The translations under genes were made by a program, and so were the position numbers. Source: a virus. Taken from it: a DNA stretch of 39,355 nucleotides. Shown in pieces: positions 7,212 through 14,785 of this stretch (position 1 is the stretch's first letter; each line of letters starts with the position of its first letter). The stretch spans positions 1 to 39,355 of IMG/VR virus record IMGVR_UViG_3300038435_000035; one strand, written 5' to 3'. The notes beneath the pieces were generated by a model. That model did not search any database. It was given only the letters and a program-made list of their open reading frames with translations, and had not been told where the DNA came from.

Positions 7212-9129
7212 TTTCATGAGGATCAATTGGGACAACGTAAAGAAGTTTACGCCCCAAACATACTTGGAATATCAGATGGCCCCCATCTGGGAAATTGATT
7301 CGCCGAACTTCAATGGACCCGAAGATTATTCCGGCTACTATTGCCAGCTCTTACAGGGCTTTGCCGTAGCCTCAAAAGCCATCATTGGCAGATGGCAACA
7401 ACGCGGCAAGCAGTCTGCCCGGGCCTTGGAGCAATCCCAAAACCCAAGCACGCCAATATTTGATTTTGACGGTGCTCTGGCTGCCGAGCCGCTGCCTATC
7501 GCAAAGGCTCAAGTGGACGAGAAGGTGGCTCTTTTGGCATCTAATCCCCCTCAGCCGATGGTATTGCCTCAACAGGAAGAGCAAAAGGAATATTGCGCTG
7601 CACTCAACCAGCTCATGGATATGGTCTTAGAAGATAACGATTATGAGCTTCTGGTAGCAAAAGGCTATTACGATATCCAGTTTTGGAATACGGCCATCTA
7701 TAAATGGGTCGTTGATGACTTCGAGCCGGGCATTTTAAACAGCCAGGGCAGAATTATTCTTGAGCGAATTAGTCCCGAGGTTGTTTTCTTTGACCCTAAG
7801 TGCAAAGAACTCAACGCCAAGTACATGGATTACATTGTCCAAAAGCACGAGATGGAAAAGGGCGAGATTCAGCATATGTACCCGTTTGTCGGGGATATGG
7901 TGAGTGATGACGCTGACGAATTGATATCCGACACGTCTGTCAGTGCTCGCAATAATGAGGACTACATTCAATCGCCTCAGCCGAAGTTGGCACGGGATGC
8001 AGCCGGAAAGCGTCAAAAAATCACGGTTCTTGAGTGCTGGATACGAGATAGTCGCCTGAAATTTGAACCACTTATTAAAGATGGCAAGTCCGATAATTAC
8101 GAAGAGCGTTTTAAGTTAGACGAGGATGGCTACATTATCGGCAACTGGGTGCCCCGGTATCCCAATGGCCGCTTAATTATCTGTACTCGGGATGTCATAT
8201 TAAAGGATATGCCCAATCCGTTTGCACACGGACAATTCCCCTTTGTCTTTGCCCCTGGCGCACCGGCTAGTCAATGCGCTAGTGACGGTGACGCTAACCG
8301 GATTATGACGGTGACGCGGAAATATAATGACATCATTGCGGACATTCACCGATATTACCAATCTGAAATTAAGCGCCCTATGCACGCGGAAGCTGGCGCG
8401 ATTTTAGACCCAAATCTAGCCCAGCAAGTGCCAAATGACCCAAGCTATATCATTGAACTGGCACCAAATAAGGCGCTTGTTCGTCCTCCTGCTATGGATA
8501 TTCCACCTCTGGCTATCTCCTATCTGCAAGGTTTACAAGGTGTCTTGGATACCGTTTCGGGCTCATCAGGCGTAATGCGCGGCAATATTTCCGATGGCGC
8601 CCAATTGTCAGCCGAAGCGCTAGCGAACCTTCAAAATTACGCATCCTCCCGCTTGGCATTGTCGGCAAAGATGTTTAATGGCGCTATGAAACAACTCTTT
8701 TATCAGCTTATGTGGCTTTTGAGACAGTATGTCAAGCAGAATATCAAGGTTAATGTGGTGCTTCCAGATGGCACAACGAAGCCGATTGACTGGGCTTCTG
8801 ACCGAAAAACATTTGAATTAGGAGATCCAACCGAGATTCAAAACCTTCGCAAGAACGAGGATTACTTGATAACCCTTAAGGCTGGTACGGGCAATCCTGG
8901 CGCTCAACAACAACAACAGGCGCAGTCGTTAGCTCTCTTTAGGGAGGGGGCGATAGACCAAAAGGCTCTTCTAGACGGGCTCCAATATCCAGGCAGGCAA
9001 GACATTATCACTCGCATGAGAGCCGAGAAGCTTCAAGACATCGAAAGCCGAGCTATTGGCAAGGAGCTTGGTATCGCCTTAGAAGAGACTGCCAAGCAAA
9101 AACGGCCAGGTCGTCGCACTAAGGACTAA
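7201..9129 (+). CDS. Portal protein
   Basis: 642 aa. The dodecameric portal forms the DNA channel at the head vertex and docks the terminase. Start GTG 7201 is preceded by GAGGG; ATG 7216 is an alternative. Supporting features: an early SGYYCQLLQGF segment, the FDGALAAEPLP and KAQVDEKVALL helices, the ISPEVVFFDPKC segment, and a helical stretch with SGVMRGNISDGAQLSAEAL (from about residue 456), where portals typically carry a conserved 'selected/unselected pool' helix. It ends in a Gln-rich, charged C-terminal helix region. Size and location after terminase agree with podoviral portals. Confidence 0.85.
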   Translation: MAIDFMRINWDNVKKFTPQTYLEYQMAPIWEIDSPNFNGPEDYSGYYCQLLQGFAVASKAIIGRWQQRGKQSARALEQSQNPSTPIFDFDGALAAEPLPIAKAQVDEKVALLASNPPQPMVLPQQEEQKEYCAALNQLMDMVLEDNDYELLVAKGYYDIQFWNTAIYKWVVDDFEPGILNSQGRIILERISPEVVFFDPKCKELNAKYMDYIVQKHEMEKGEIQHMYPFVGDMVSDDADELISDTSVSARNNEDYIQSPQPKLARDAAGKRQKITVLECWIRDSRLKFEPLIKDGKSDNYEERFKLDEDGYIIGNWVPRYPNGRLIICTRDVILKDMPNPFAHGQFPFVFAPGAPASQCASDGDANRIMTVTRKYNDIIADIHRYYQSEIKRPMHAEAGAILDPNLAQQVPNDPSYIIELAPNKALVRPPAMDIPPLAISYLQGLQGVLDTVSGSSGVMRGNISDGAQLSAEALANLQNYASSRLALSAKMFNGAMKQLFYQLMWLLRQYVKQNIKVNVVLPDGTTKPIDWASDRKTFELGDPTEIQNLRKNEDYLITLKAGTGNPGAQQQQQAQSLALFREGAIDQKALLDGLQYPGRQDIITRMRAEKLQDIESRAIGKELGIALEETAKQKRPGRRTKD

Positions 9130-9692
9130 TGTCTGCCGTAATGTTCTAAAGCATGACAATTGGGGCAAAGTATTTCTAAATTTTCTAATTCGTTGTTCTT
9201 TCTGTTCCTATCCTTATGATGAATGACCAGAATATCGGTATTTGTGCTGTAAGTGCAGCGATTGCAGTGGGTTAATAAGCCGTGCGTTTTAAACCATTTT
9301 CGAGCAAAATCGGCATTTCCCGGCCTAGCCGAACGCCGAACTTGATTTCGGCAACTCTTGCTACAGCATTGAATAGGTGAGGTTTTTAAATGAGACGGGG
9401 ATCTCAGAAAGCGTGTTTCACAAAAAGCGCATTTGACCAAGATGCTTCCAACATTTGCTTTGTAATAGCATTGTTTTGAGCAATATTTGGCCGTTTTGAT
9501 TCTGCACGGGATAACACTAAACTCTTTGTTGCATATAGCACAATTAATAATGCGGCTAGGATGGGATTGGTGCCACCGAAAACCGCATTTTCGGGAACAG
9601 AATCGGAAAGTTGCTTGCCGATAGTGCGGAATCTTGACTGCTATGTTACATTGTTCACAGTTTAAGAATTTTGGAGAGTATACTCTTGCCAT
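9126..9692 (-). CDS. HNH homing endonuclease with three N-terminal zinc-finger repeats
   Basis: 188 aa on the strand opposite to the structural genes. Three consecutive Cys4 modules are seen: CEQC with FCSRKC (12-36), CAIC with YCSKQC (51-75), CAFC with CCSKSC (88-114). The C-terminal HNH domain has CNRC (143-146), VIHHKDRNRKNNELENLEIL (157-175) and CPNCHALEHYG, with the HH pair and the LENLEILCPNCH helix of the betabetaalpha-metal fold. Selfish nicking or cutting endonucleases of this type spread into intergenic sites. Start ATG 9692 is used; it overlaps the TTG start of the plus-strand gene at 9686 by 7 bases, and its stop overlaps the portal stop. Confidence 0.88.
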   Translation of the reverse strand: MARVYSPKFLNCEQCNIAVKIPHYRQATFRFCSRKCGFRWHQSHPSRIINCAICNKEFSVIPCRIKTAKYCSKQCYYKANVGSILVKCAFCETRFLRSPSHLKTSPIQCCSKSCRNQVRRSARPGNADFARKWFKTHGLLTHCNRCTYSTNTDILVIHHKDRNRKNNELENLEILCPNCHALEHYGRH

Positions 9693-9844
9693 TGAATAAA
9701 TCAACCTCTAAGAAAGCCTTTAGCGATAACGTGAGCGAGTTACGCCATTCAGATTATCCGCAAAAGCAGGCTTTGGCAATTGCCTACTCGGTTCAACGGA
9801 AAGCAAAACCAGACAGTTCTAGCCGACAGGAGAAACGAAAGTAA
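9686..9844 (+). CDS. Small basic phage protein ('KKAFSxNV...PQKQALAIAYSV' type)
   Basis: 52 aa. It is supported by GGAGAG seven bases before a TTG start at 9686 and by a TAATG overlap with the next gene. It contains KSTSKKAFSDNVSELRHSDY followed by PQKQALAIAYSVQRKAK, a pattern I recall as a widespread short phage and bacterial protein of unknown function, often near head genes. Strongly basic tail (SSRQEKRK). It would otherwise lie directly after the portal but is separated from it by the minus-strand HNH gene. Confidence 0.75.
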   Translation: MPLNKSTSKKAFSDNVSELRHSDYPQKQALAIAYSVQRKAKPDSSSRQEKRK

Positions 9845-10407
9845 TGGCAAGTTTAAATCCCAATAAATTGGCGAACGTATTACCGGGGGCGGGCACATCA
9901 TTTGCCGTGAACGGGAGCACTGAAATATTTACAGGTAGCGTTGACTCCGCGTGTTTGGCGGCTGGCGCCGTTGGAACGGACGCAATCGCTGCCAATTCGA
10001 TAACATCTGCCAAGTTAGATACCGGACTGCTTCAATACGTCGCCGTTCCTTTGACTTCGGCTCAAATCAAAACAATGTTCACTACTCCGGTAGTGTTGAT
10101 TGCTGCGCCTATTGCTGGTAAAGCCGTCATTTTAGAGAGTCTTGATTTTGAAATGACCCGAACCGCAACCGCATATACATCTGGTGGCACTGTCTCAATC
10201 CAATATACTACCGGTCCCGTGGCTGCAACAAATACGATTGCCTCAACCGTTGTCACCACTGCTGGTGCAGCCGTAACAGATACTTTCAGAGATGCTATTG
10301 ATGCTGATGTTCCTTCTGCTAGCGGCATTGAAATTACAAATGCGACTGGTGTATTCGCTACAGGAACAGGGACGGCCATTGTGCATCTCTGGTACAGAAC
10401 CATATGA
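9844..10407 (+). CDS. Probable minor head/decoration or fibre-like structural protein
   Basis: 187 aa. The N-terminal part carries repeats of the sort AIAANSITSAKLDTG (about 50-64), typical of phage head-fibre or tail-fibre stalk segments. The C-terminal part is Thr/Val/Ala-rich and beta-stranded (GTVSIQYTTGPVAATNTIAS), consistent with a jelly-roll or Ig-like surface domain. It lies between portal and scaffold, so a head-associated role is likely. Its stop overlaps the HNH start (ATGA). Confidence 0.6.
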   Translation: MASLNPNKLANVLPGAGTSFAVNGSTEIFTGSVDSACLAAGAVGTDAIAANSITSAKLDTGLLQYVAVPLTSAQIKTMFTTPVVLIAAPIAGKAVILESLDFEMTRTATAYTSGGTVSIQYTTGPVAATNTIASTVVTTAGAAVTDTFRDAIDADVPSASGIEITNATGVFATGTGTAIVHLWYRTI

Positions 10408-10860
10408 CAATTGATTGTTATGATGATTTGCTAAAGAGAACAAAAGCCAGTAACGGTTGTCTAGAGTGGCAGGGTGCCCGCAACCCATACGGGTTTGTTC
10501 ATTTCAAAGGTATTATGAAGCTCACTCATAGAGTGACTTGGGAATTGCACAACGGCCCAATTCCGAAAGGGTTGGTGATTCGTCATGAATGTCACAACCC
10601 TCCCTGTGTAAATATCGAACATTTGAAGCTAGGAACGTACAAAGAAAATACTCAAGACGGTATAAAAGCCAATCGTATAACTCCGCGTGGTGAATCCAAC
10701 GCGGGAGCAAAATTGACAGAGAAAGAAATGCTGTTTATTTATCGTCGGCTCAAGGGGTTGATACCGCAACGTCGAATAGCGGAAATATTTGGCGTTAGCC
10801 GCGAAGCCGTATCAGCCATCATGACCCGACGCAATTGGAGATTTGTCGAGATATGACAAT
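10402..10860. repeat. 10-bp direct repeat flanking the HNH cassette
   Basis: ATATGACAAT occurs at 10402-10411 and again at 10851-10860, exactly at the upstream and downstream gene junctions of the HNH gene. One copy contains the stop of 9844-10407 and the HNH start; the other contains the HNH stop and the start of 10853-11272. Removing one copy plus the DNA between leaves a perfect ATGA overlap between the two structural genes. Confidence 0.8.
10404..10856 (+). CDS. HNH endonuclease (HNH_3 type) with C-terminal HTH
   Basis: 150 aa. The N-terminal HNH_3 domain has NGCLEWQGARNPYGFVHF (17-34), the HRVTWELHNGPIPKGLVI helix-strand, and the active-site block RHECHNPPCVNIEHLKLGT (60-78) with His and Asn ligands. 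After a linker (TPRGESNAGAKLT) the C-terminus (about 105-150) is a small helix-turn-helix with RRIAEIFGVSREAVSAIMTR, a common DNA-targeting module in such genes. It interrupts two structural genes and is bounded by a 10-bp direct repeat, so it is probably a mobile freestanding endonuclease. Confidence 0.88.
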   Translation: MTIDCYDDLLKRTKASNGCLEWQGARNPYGFVHFKGIMKLTHRVTWELHNGPIPKGLVIRHECHNPPCVNIEHLKLGTYKENTQDGIKANRITPRGESNAGAKLTEKEMLFIYRRLKGLIPQRRIAEIFGVSREAVSAIMTRRNWRFVEI

Positions 10861-11272
10861 ATCCACTACCGATAGTCAGGCTTTTATTAGTTTGCGTAGC
10901 TTCCTTAATCCGCAAGGTCCGACGCAACAGACGATACTGAACTATCAGTCAGAGGATTCTTTGACCGCTGCCGCTGGCGCTCAGACAATAATTACAGTGG
11001 CTCCAACCACGACCGGGCATTTGATTGATTTTGCTGTGTTGTTTCCGGCTTTAACTGCTGGTGTTTTCATATCAATTGCGGATATCACCAATCCAGGGCT
11101 AGGGTTTAAGTTCTATTTTACAAGCGGGGCTGCCGCAGGCGCCAAGCAAACCGTTGGCGAAAACAGTTGGTTCGCTTTTGTATCCGATGGTGCGGCCGCT
11201 CCAAATCCGGTGTATATTGATAACGCCTCCACTGACACACTGGTACTCGCTATAGGTCTAATGTCAAACTGA
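10853..11272 (+). CDS. Probable beta-rich structural protein
   Basis: 139 aa from ATG 10853 (ATGA overlap with the HNH stop). It is Thr/Ala/Gly-rich with alternating hydrophobic strands (AGAQTIITVAPTTTGHLIDF, VYIDNASTDTLVLAIGL), as in small head-decoration or adaptor proteins. No family recognised. Without the HNH insertion it would directly follow 9844-10407. Confidence 0.55.
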   Translation: MTISTTDSQAFISLRSFLNPQGPTQQTILNYQSEDSLTAAAGAQTIITVAPTTTGHLIDFAVLFPALTAGVFISIADITNPGLGFKFYFTSGAAAGAKQTVGENSWFAFVSDGAAAPNPVYIDNASTDTLVLAIGLMSN

Positions 11273-11577
11273 TGCTTCCACCTTCTGCAATGGCAATGAT
11301 GAATGGCTTATCTCAGGGAAACTCTGAGGCCCAAAGCTCTTTGCCGAGTGTTTATCAACCTCAAGGCGTGTCGCAACCAGTCAACCCATTTCAAGGCACA
11401 ATTGACCAAGTTGTTGACCAAATAATGAGTTTAGGGCAAAGTATAAATGAGCAAGGCCAAGCCTATCGAGAAATAGGGGTTACATTTTTCAAGTGTGCAT
11501 ACGAGTTAGCTAAAGCAAACGAACGGCTCAATCAAACAGCCGAGAAAGGAACGGAAAAAGCAAATGAAGGATATTGA
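11272..11577 (+). CDS. Small protein before the scaffold gene
   Basis: 101 aa, TGATG overlap with the upstream gene. The N-terminus is Pro/Gln/Ser-rich; the C-terminal half (about 45-95) is an amphipathic helix (VDQIMSLGQSINEQGQAYRE) ending in a Lys/Glu tail. It may be a head assembly accessory protein. Unknown family. Confidence 0.5.
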   Translation: MLPPSAMAMMNGLSQGNSEAQSSLPSVYQPQGVSQPVNPFQGTIDQVVDQIMSLGQSINEQGQAYREIGVTFFKCAYELAKANERLNQTAEKGTEKANEGY

Positions 11578-12388
11578 GAATCAAGGCAATGACATTCAGG
11601 AGCGGTTGGCTGCCCTCGGGCAGGAGTTCAACCCTAATAAGTCATTTGGCTTGATGGGTATGCTTGAAGCTCAAAACGAGCAACAGTCGGGACAATTGCA
11701 GACATCAGAGCCAGCCGAATCATTGGCGCAGCCTGCCTCTGCCGAGCCCGAAGTACCTCAATGGATAGAGCCTTTTCAGTCGTCATTGAGGCAAATGCGC
11801 AATGAGACAAAAGAACAAATTAGCCGCCTCGAAAGCCGCATAACTCAAGCCTCTCCCTCGGGTGGGAAGTCCGAAGAAGAAGAGCCCTTAGACCCCGTAA
11901 GTAAAGAAATTTACGGGCTCAAGCAAGAACAACAAAGATTACGCCTCAATACGGCATACGAACGCGCCAAGAACGCTCTTGTTTCCAAAAAGCTTGCCAG
12001 CCCAGACTTTGATTACACCGAAGACGAACTTCGTGATGTTTGGACAAGCCAAGTCGGCAACAACGCGGATTACGCTGATTCAATTAACTGGGGTATCTAT
12101 TTTGACCAGCAAGCATTGAGTCGCCGCACTCCTAAATTGGAAGGCCGCATCAAAGAATTGGAAAGCCAATTGGCAAAGACGCAATCGACGCGTAATAGTG
12201 CCAATGACTTAACTAGCGTTCCTCGCTCGTCGCGCACCACACCTGCCCCTCAAGCTGAGAGTGGCAGTGACTTCGACGAGGAAGTTTATAGACGTGCCAC
12301 TGCTCGTATGGGCAAAGGGCGCTTTCAGGGTTTTAACAGACTTCTTTTGGAAGAGCAGAATAGAAAGCTCTTTACTCGCGCTTCATAA
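11564..12388 (+). CDS. Probable capsid scaffolding protein
   Basis: 274 aa immediately upstream of the major capsid gene, overlapping the previous gene by 14 bases. It is highly charged and helical with an acidic Pro/Glu/Ser-rich N-terminal region, coiled-coil-like segments (about 75-95 and 195-215: EGRIKELESQLAKTQS) and a basic C-terminal helix (ARMGKGRFQGFNRLLLEEQN), the usual capsid-binding feature of scaffolding proteins. The call rests on composition and location. Confidence 0.75.
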   Translation: MKDIENQGNDIQERLAALGQEFNPNKSFGLMGMLEAQNEQQSGQLQTSEPAESLAQPASAEPEVPQWIEPFQSSLRQMRNETKEQISRLESRITQASPSGGKSEEEEPLDPVSKEIYGLKQEQQRLRLNTAYERAKNALVSKKLASPDFDYTEDELRDVWTSQVGNNADYADSINWGIYFDQQALSRRTPKLEGRIKELESQLAKTQSTRNSANDLTSVPRSSRTTPAPQAESGSDFDEEVYRRATARMGKGRFQGFNRLLLEEQNRKLFTRAS

Positions 12389-12400
12389 TAGGGGGAAGAC

Positions 12401-13435
12401 ATGGCAGTATTACTTGCACCAGATACAGTTAATTCCAGTACGTTAGGTTACTACAATCGACGTGCAAGGGACCAATTCTTCACTTCGACATCAGGCTTTC
12501 AGTTTTTGCTGAATAGCGGGATCAAGCCAGTCGATGGCGGTATCACGTATAACCAGCCAATCATCTATAACACCTCGCCTCAAGCTGGTGTCTGGGGTGG
12601 TGGCGTTCAGCAAATCCAAGCCAACTTTATTCCAAACACAACTTTGGCCACATGGTCGCCAGCCTACTACTACGGTGCTATCGGTATTCCCGATACCGTA
12701 GCCATTCAAAACCAAGGCCAATCTCAGATTGTCGATATCGTCGAAGCTCAATACGAGCAGATGGTAATGGCTTTGATTGAACGTCTGGGTATCGACTTCT
12801 ATGGAAATGGGGCGGCTCAAGGTGGTTTTTATCCTATTCAAGGTCTTGGTGCGCTGGGTACTTCTGGCAGTGACCCTGCTGTGCCTTACGGCAATATTTC
12901 TCGTGTCGGCTCTTCGGGCTCATGGTCTGCTCCGGTAGGTCAAGCCCCTTGGTGGAACGCAGCGGTTATTTCAATTAACGGCGGCGCTCAATCAGTATGG
13001 TCGAAGCCTTCTGTCAATCCTGGCACTAGCACACTCATGTCTTACAATGCTTTGTTTGCATGGCTGTTAGCTGGTTCGGTCGGCATGTACCGCCCGATGT
13101 GTGGCTTCACTGACGCAATTGGCTATCAGGCAATTGGCAATCTGTTTGTAGCCATTGCTCGTGAGTCTTCCGTTGAAAAAGTCTTTGCAAACGGGCCGCA
13201 AGGCTTAGATTTTGCAGGCATCCCAATCTTCCAAGATGACAAATGCACATCTGGAACACTGTACGGTCTGAACGACATGCTTGAATTGCGTGTCTGGAAG
13301 AACGCGCTATTTGTTGAGACTCCTTGGAGACAACCAAGTAACGCAATGGTTAACGTGAAGTTCCTCTTGCTCATCGCAGCAATGGTACATTCACGCCCAA
13401 ATACCGTGCCAATTCTCACTGGAATTACTGGTTAA
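12401..13435 (+). CDS. Major capsid protein (probable HK97 fold)
   Basis: 344 aa, with a strong GGGGGAAG RBS. It sits directly after the scaffold and before a decoration-like gene. The sequence is uncharged, Gly/Ala/aromatic-rich, with a long helix around QSQIVDIVEAQYEQMVMALI (about 107-126; the spine-helix position) followed by GIDFYGNGAAQGG, then a domain with an IARESSVEKVFAN segment and a C-terminal strand region. This arrangement fits an HK97-type coat protein. Fold assignment is by inference. Confidence 0.8.
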   Translation: MAVLLAPDTVNSSTLGYYNRRARDQFFTSTSGFQFLLNSGIKPVDGGITYNQPIIYNTSPQAGVWGGGVQQIQANFIPNTTLATWSPAYYYGAIGIPDTVAIQNQGQSQIVDIVEAQYEQMVMALIERLGIDFYGNGAAQGGFYPIQGLGALGTSGSDPAVPYGNISRVGSSGSWSAPVGQAPWWNAAVISINGGAQSVWSKPSVNPGTSTLMSYNALFAWLLAGSVGMYRPMCGFTDAIGYQAIGNLFVAIARESSVEKVFANGPQGLDFAGIPIFQDDKCTSGTLYGLNDMLELRVWKNALFVETPWRQPSNAMVNVKFLLLIAAMVHSRPNTVPILTGITG

Positions 13436-13455
13436 GCAAAAGAGGTAAAACAAAA

Positions 13456-13980
13456 ATGCCATTTCCAACAGCACAATGGGGCAATCAAGGCACATTAGGA
13501 AGCCTAGGAGCAGACGTTTACAGTTCGCTTCCGGGGCCTTCTGCATCTACTCCTGGCTCTGCTGACGGACCAGTATTAGGTAATTTCAGCTTGCTTGCCG
13601 ACGGTTCGGCGGTCCAATTCCTGCAGGCTTACGCCAGCACTCCACTTAATTCGGCTATGTACATTCAGACATGGCAAACCAACTATCAAGTACGCCCGAC
13701 TACGGCGGCCAATCAAATGGTTGTCGCAGTAAATGACTTGTCGCTTGTGGCTATGACCACTGCCTATTCAACCAACTTCTATGGTTGCACATGGTTTAAG
13801 GTCAAAGGCTTGGCGTTCCCGTTGGTCAATGCAACCGTTGCTGCCAATATCTTCGTTGCCTCAAGCACAGAAGTTGGAACGCTCGCGGCTGTAGTTGTCG
13901 GTACGGACATTCAGGCCAATATCGTAAATACTGTTTTGGTTGGAGCCTCAGACGCTGCAAGTCCTTGCTTCATTCAATAA
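13456..13980 (+). CDS. Probable head decoration protein
   Basis: 174 aa right after the coat gene, RBS AGAGG. Uncharged, beta-rich and Thr/Ala/Val-rich (VRPTTAANQMVVAVNDLSLV), with a C-terminal Ala-Val barrel-like stretch (EVGTLAAVVVGTDIQANIV). No signal peptide. Location and composition match capsid cement or minor coat proteins. Family not recognised. Confidence 0.55.
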   Translation: MPFPTAQWGNQGTLGSLGADVYSSLPGPSASTPGSADGPVLGNFSLLADGSAVQFLQAYASTPLNSAMYIQTWQTNYQVRPTTAANQMVVAVNDLSLVAMTTAYSTNFYGCTWFKVKGLAFPLVNATVAANIFVASSTEVGTLAAVVVGTDIQANIVNTVLVGASDAASPCFIQ

Positions 13981-14000
13981 TTTGGGGGCGGTGATGATAG

Positions 14001-14783
14001 ATGCCTTTATGTCTAAAAGATGGCTTCTATTATGTGCGCTCAGAAATTGGCGAACTAGAGCAGTTTAATTGGTCTGACGACCAAATTATTTTTGACTTGA
14101 ATAACGTGGCCCAGGAAATGTGCTCGATTGCTGGCGAGCTGACCAAGTATCAAAATCTTGAGCTTGTCGTTAATGGCGACGAGGGTACTCAAGAAGCCGC
14201 GCTTGATGTTGAAATTGACCAAGTAAAGGCGTGCAAATACTTTTCGGGGCAGTTATTCGACCTTGAGCCGCATGATTGGCAGTCGCTCCAAATTGGTGCT
14301 GCGACTGGCTCTATTCCGCGCTGGTATTACCTCAAAACAGGCACGCGAGAACTGACCCCGCAATCGACGGCCACGAGCGACATTGTTGAAATTCCGCTTG
14401 GCCCTAATATGCCTGGCGGTGAGACTTTCCGCACGGTTCTTGGCGTCTGGCCAATCCCTCCTGAGCCTGCCGAAATACACATCTGGTATAGCTACTTTCA
14501 TCCTTGGATGCAGTCGCCGACTGACGTGTGTTTGATTGCCCGCAAGTATTTGCCGACATGGGCTTACGGTGTCATTGCTCGGTGTATGCGCATTGAAAAA
14601 GCCTACGAAGAGGCAGAATATTACAACGCCAAATACGAGAAGGGCAAAGAAGAATATCGCATCTGGGCATCTAAGCAACGGCAAGGACAAAAGCCTGCTC
14701 GTTATGGTGTAATCGTCGAGCCTTGGAGACAAAACGCAAGCTCAAGTGTTATCTTGGTTGACCCGTATCCATTGGGTCCATAG
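14001..14783 (+). CDS. Probable head-tail adaptor (tail completion) protein
   Basis: 260 aa. In podoviruses, an adaptor of about this size follows the coat gene and binds the portal. The protein begins with a helical region rich in Asp/Glu (SDDQIIFDLNNVAQEM), followed by a beta segment with ASPTDVCL-like loops, a helix-rich YEEAEYYNAKYEKGKEEYRI stretch (about 200-219) typical of adaptor helices, and a basic C-terminus. Assigned by order (coat, decoration, adaptor, gp10-like) more than by motif. Confidence 0.6.
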   Translation: MPLCLKDGFYYVRSEIGELEQFNWSDDQIIFDLNNVAQEMCSIAGELTKYQNLELVVNGDEGTQEAALDVEIDQVKACKYFSGQLFDLEPHDWQSLQIGAATGSIPRWYYLKTGTRELTPQSTATSDIVEIPLGPNMPGGETFRTVLGVWPIPPEPAEIHIWYSYFHPWMQSPTDVCLIARKYLPTWAYGVIARCMRIEKAYEEAEYYNAKYEKGKEEYRIWASKQRQGQKPARYGVIVEPWRQNASSSVILVDPYPLGP

Positions 14784-14785
14784 CC

